Source of the DNA: CAYOSU01 sp964541255
Lineage (GTDB): Bacteria; Bacillota; Clostridia; Christensenellales; CAMQZB01
Direction: 5' to 3'
NCBI GenBank assembly: GCA_964541255.1
Contig: CAZIPL010000071.1
Span: 1-6,033, forward strand
Length of the DNA: 6,033 bases
Shown here: positions 5,125-6,033 of the stretch, piece after piece
Layout of the letters: the number at the start of each line of letters is the position of its first letter
Numbering within the stretch: position 1 is the first letter of the stretch
Position numbers and translations under genes: made by a program
The notes under the pieces: generated by a model
What the model was told of the DNA's origin: nothing
The model's input: only the letters and a program-made list of their open reading frames with translations
Databases searched by the model: none

Positions 5125-6033
5125 GGGGGGGGGGGGGAATCGTTGCGGTTCCCTTGTTATTATTCAAAGTGCAATTGTTATTCTCACCGACGATACTACC
5201 TGCATCGTAGTTAGATTCTTCCGTATAATTCTTGTAATTATGCGTGTTATCAACCTTTACAACAACTTTATCGTCAACGGTACAATTTTCTATCGTTGCC
5301 GTATTGCCATATCCGACTATACCGCCGAGGTCTCTATACCCCGTAACGGTAGTGTTCGAAACAGAGCAACCCGTTACAGTTGAATGCGAGCAAAGACCAA
5401 CAATTCCGCCAACTTTATCGCCGTTATCCCAATCGCCTTGTTTCCAGACAAAATTGCTAGGCGCATCTGCCTTATATTGATAAGCCTCGGAAGTAATTGT
5501 CGAATTGGTTACGCTACAATTCTCAATTATCGATTGATTATTCGCTCCGATATATCCGACAATACCGCCCGCATAGTGATTGGACTTAATTGTTGCATTA
5601 TCGACGATTACGTTTTTAACGACAGCTTTCGCCTCACCATTATACGCAAGCGAATTGAATAAGCCTGCCGTTGCAGTACCCTCAACACGAGCATTGCTAC
5701 CATCGTTGTTGATGTTTAAGTTCGATATAGTATGGTTCTGTCCGTCGAAAACTCCGGTAAACGAACTATGAGGATAGTTGCTGATATCGGATTCACCGAT
5801 ACCGCTGAACGCAACGCCTTTCATATCGATATCGGCAGTCAATTTATACGTTTCTCCGAAACAAGCAAATACATCAGTCGAGGTGTTTACCTTATTTGCA
5901 AGCCATACCAAGCCGTTAGCGTTGGAGATTTCGTATACGCCTGTCTCTTTGTGCTTTCTAACGCCCTCGGCAATTACTTCGTAATTCTCATCGGGTTCTT
6001 CGGGAGTCGTAGATCCGCCGCTCGAGCTGCTTC
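5117..6033 (-). CDS. GLUG-repeat surface or secreted protein, central part, cut off by the poly-C frameshift
   Basis: The frame enters from the right window edge, so the true start and any signal peptide or lipobox lie outside. It begins with a flexible linker (SSSSGGSTTPEEPDENYEV), typical just after the anchor of exported Gram-positive proteins, then GVYEISNANGLVWLANKVN, YKLTADIDMKG, FDGQNHTISNLNIN and AGLFNSL. Four clear GLUG-like units follow: YAGGIVGYIG, VGGIVGLCS, LGGIVGYGN and AGSIVGENN. Between them lie beta stretches with a recurring Cys (IENCSVTNST, VTGCSVSNTT, IENCTVDD). Right after GTATI the poly-C run encodes four prolines, then the frame shifts to RY and a TAA at 5117. As written the protein lacks its second domain. 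A start at TTG 5911 would be internal to the conserved domain and is not credible. Likely role: cell-surface adhesion or binding, by inference from repeat type only. Confidence 0.8.
   Translation of the reverse strand, partial: SSSSGGSTTPEEPDENYEVIAEGVRKHKETGVYEISNANGLVWLANKVNTSTDVFACFGETYKLTADIDMKGVAFSGIGESDISNYPHSSFTGVFDGQNHTISNLNINNDGSNARVEGTATAGLFNSLAYNGEAKAVVKNVIVDNATIKSNHYAGGIVGYIGANNQSIIENCSVTNSTITSEAYQYKADAPSNFVWKQGDWDNGDKVGGIVGLCSHSTVTGCSVSNTTVTGYRDLGGIVGYGNTATIENCTVDDKVVVKVDNTHNYKNYTEESNYDAGSIVGENNNCTLNNNKGTATIPPPPRY
5125..5137 (-). repeat. Homopolymer of 13 C (G on the plus strand) inside the surface-protein gene
   Basis: The run encodes the proline hinge between the two repeat domains. 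In the frame of the first domain, 12 or 15 C lead straight into DTNLVTNATELKN of the second; with the 13 present a TAA follows within two codons. Long G/C runs are favoured sites of slipped-strand mispairing and also of sequencing error. Confidence 0.95.

Overview
The window reads as chromosomal DNA of an anaerobic Gram-positive bacterium, most likely an uncultured Clostridia-type gut organism. The signs are an oxygen-sensitive class III ribonucleotide reductase, strong AGGAGG-type ribosome binding sites, TTGACA/TATAAT-type promoters, hairpin-plus-T terminators, a TTG start codon and moderate GC. No marker fixes the lineage more closely. All real genes lie on the minus strand, so transcription runs from the right edge to the left.

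From right to left: (1) 6033-4363 holds the 3' part of a surface or secreted protein gene built from GLUG-type repeats. A Ser/Gly linker enters at the window edge and two homologous repeat domains follow. A run of 13 C (coding strand, 5125-5137) sits exactly at the hinge between the domains and throws the second domain out of frame; one C fewer would make one continuous protein. An 11-bp hairpin terminator (4303-4331) closes this gene. (2) 4161-2152 encodes a 669-residue cytoplasmic glycoside hydrolase of the GHL6 / GH151-like type, starting with TTG. (3) 2021-1140 encodes a 293-residue tartronate semialdehyde reductase (GarR-like), with its own likely promoter in the 130-bp gap and a terminator at 1044-1088. 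(4) 842-1 is the first 280 codons of nrdD, which runs off the left edge. Its promoter is nearly perfect (TTGACA, 17 bp, TAATAT), and two NrdR-box-like sites 31 bp apart cover it, one of them filling the -35/-10 spacer.

The hydrolase and the reductase may form a small sugar-catabolic pair, in which cleavage of an imported glycoside is followed by reduction of a 3-carbon semialdehyde, but only adjacency and strand support this. nrdD is a separate unit for anaerobic dNTP synthesis, very probably under NrdR control. The repeat protein is a separate surface unit. The most notable feature is the poly-C tract, which is either a phase-variation switch of a surface protein or a homopolymer sequencing error. 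I found no RNA genes, CRISPR arrays or insertion sequences.
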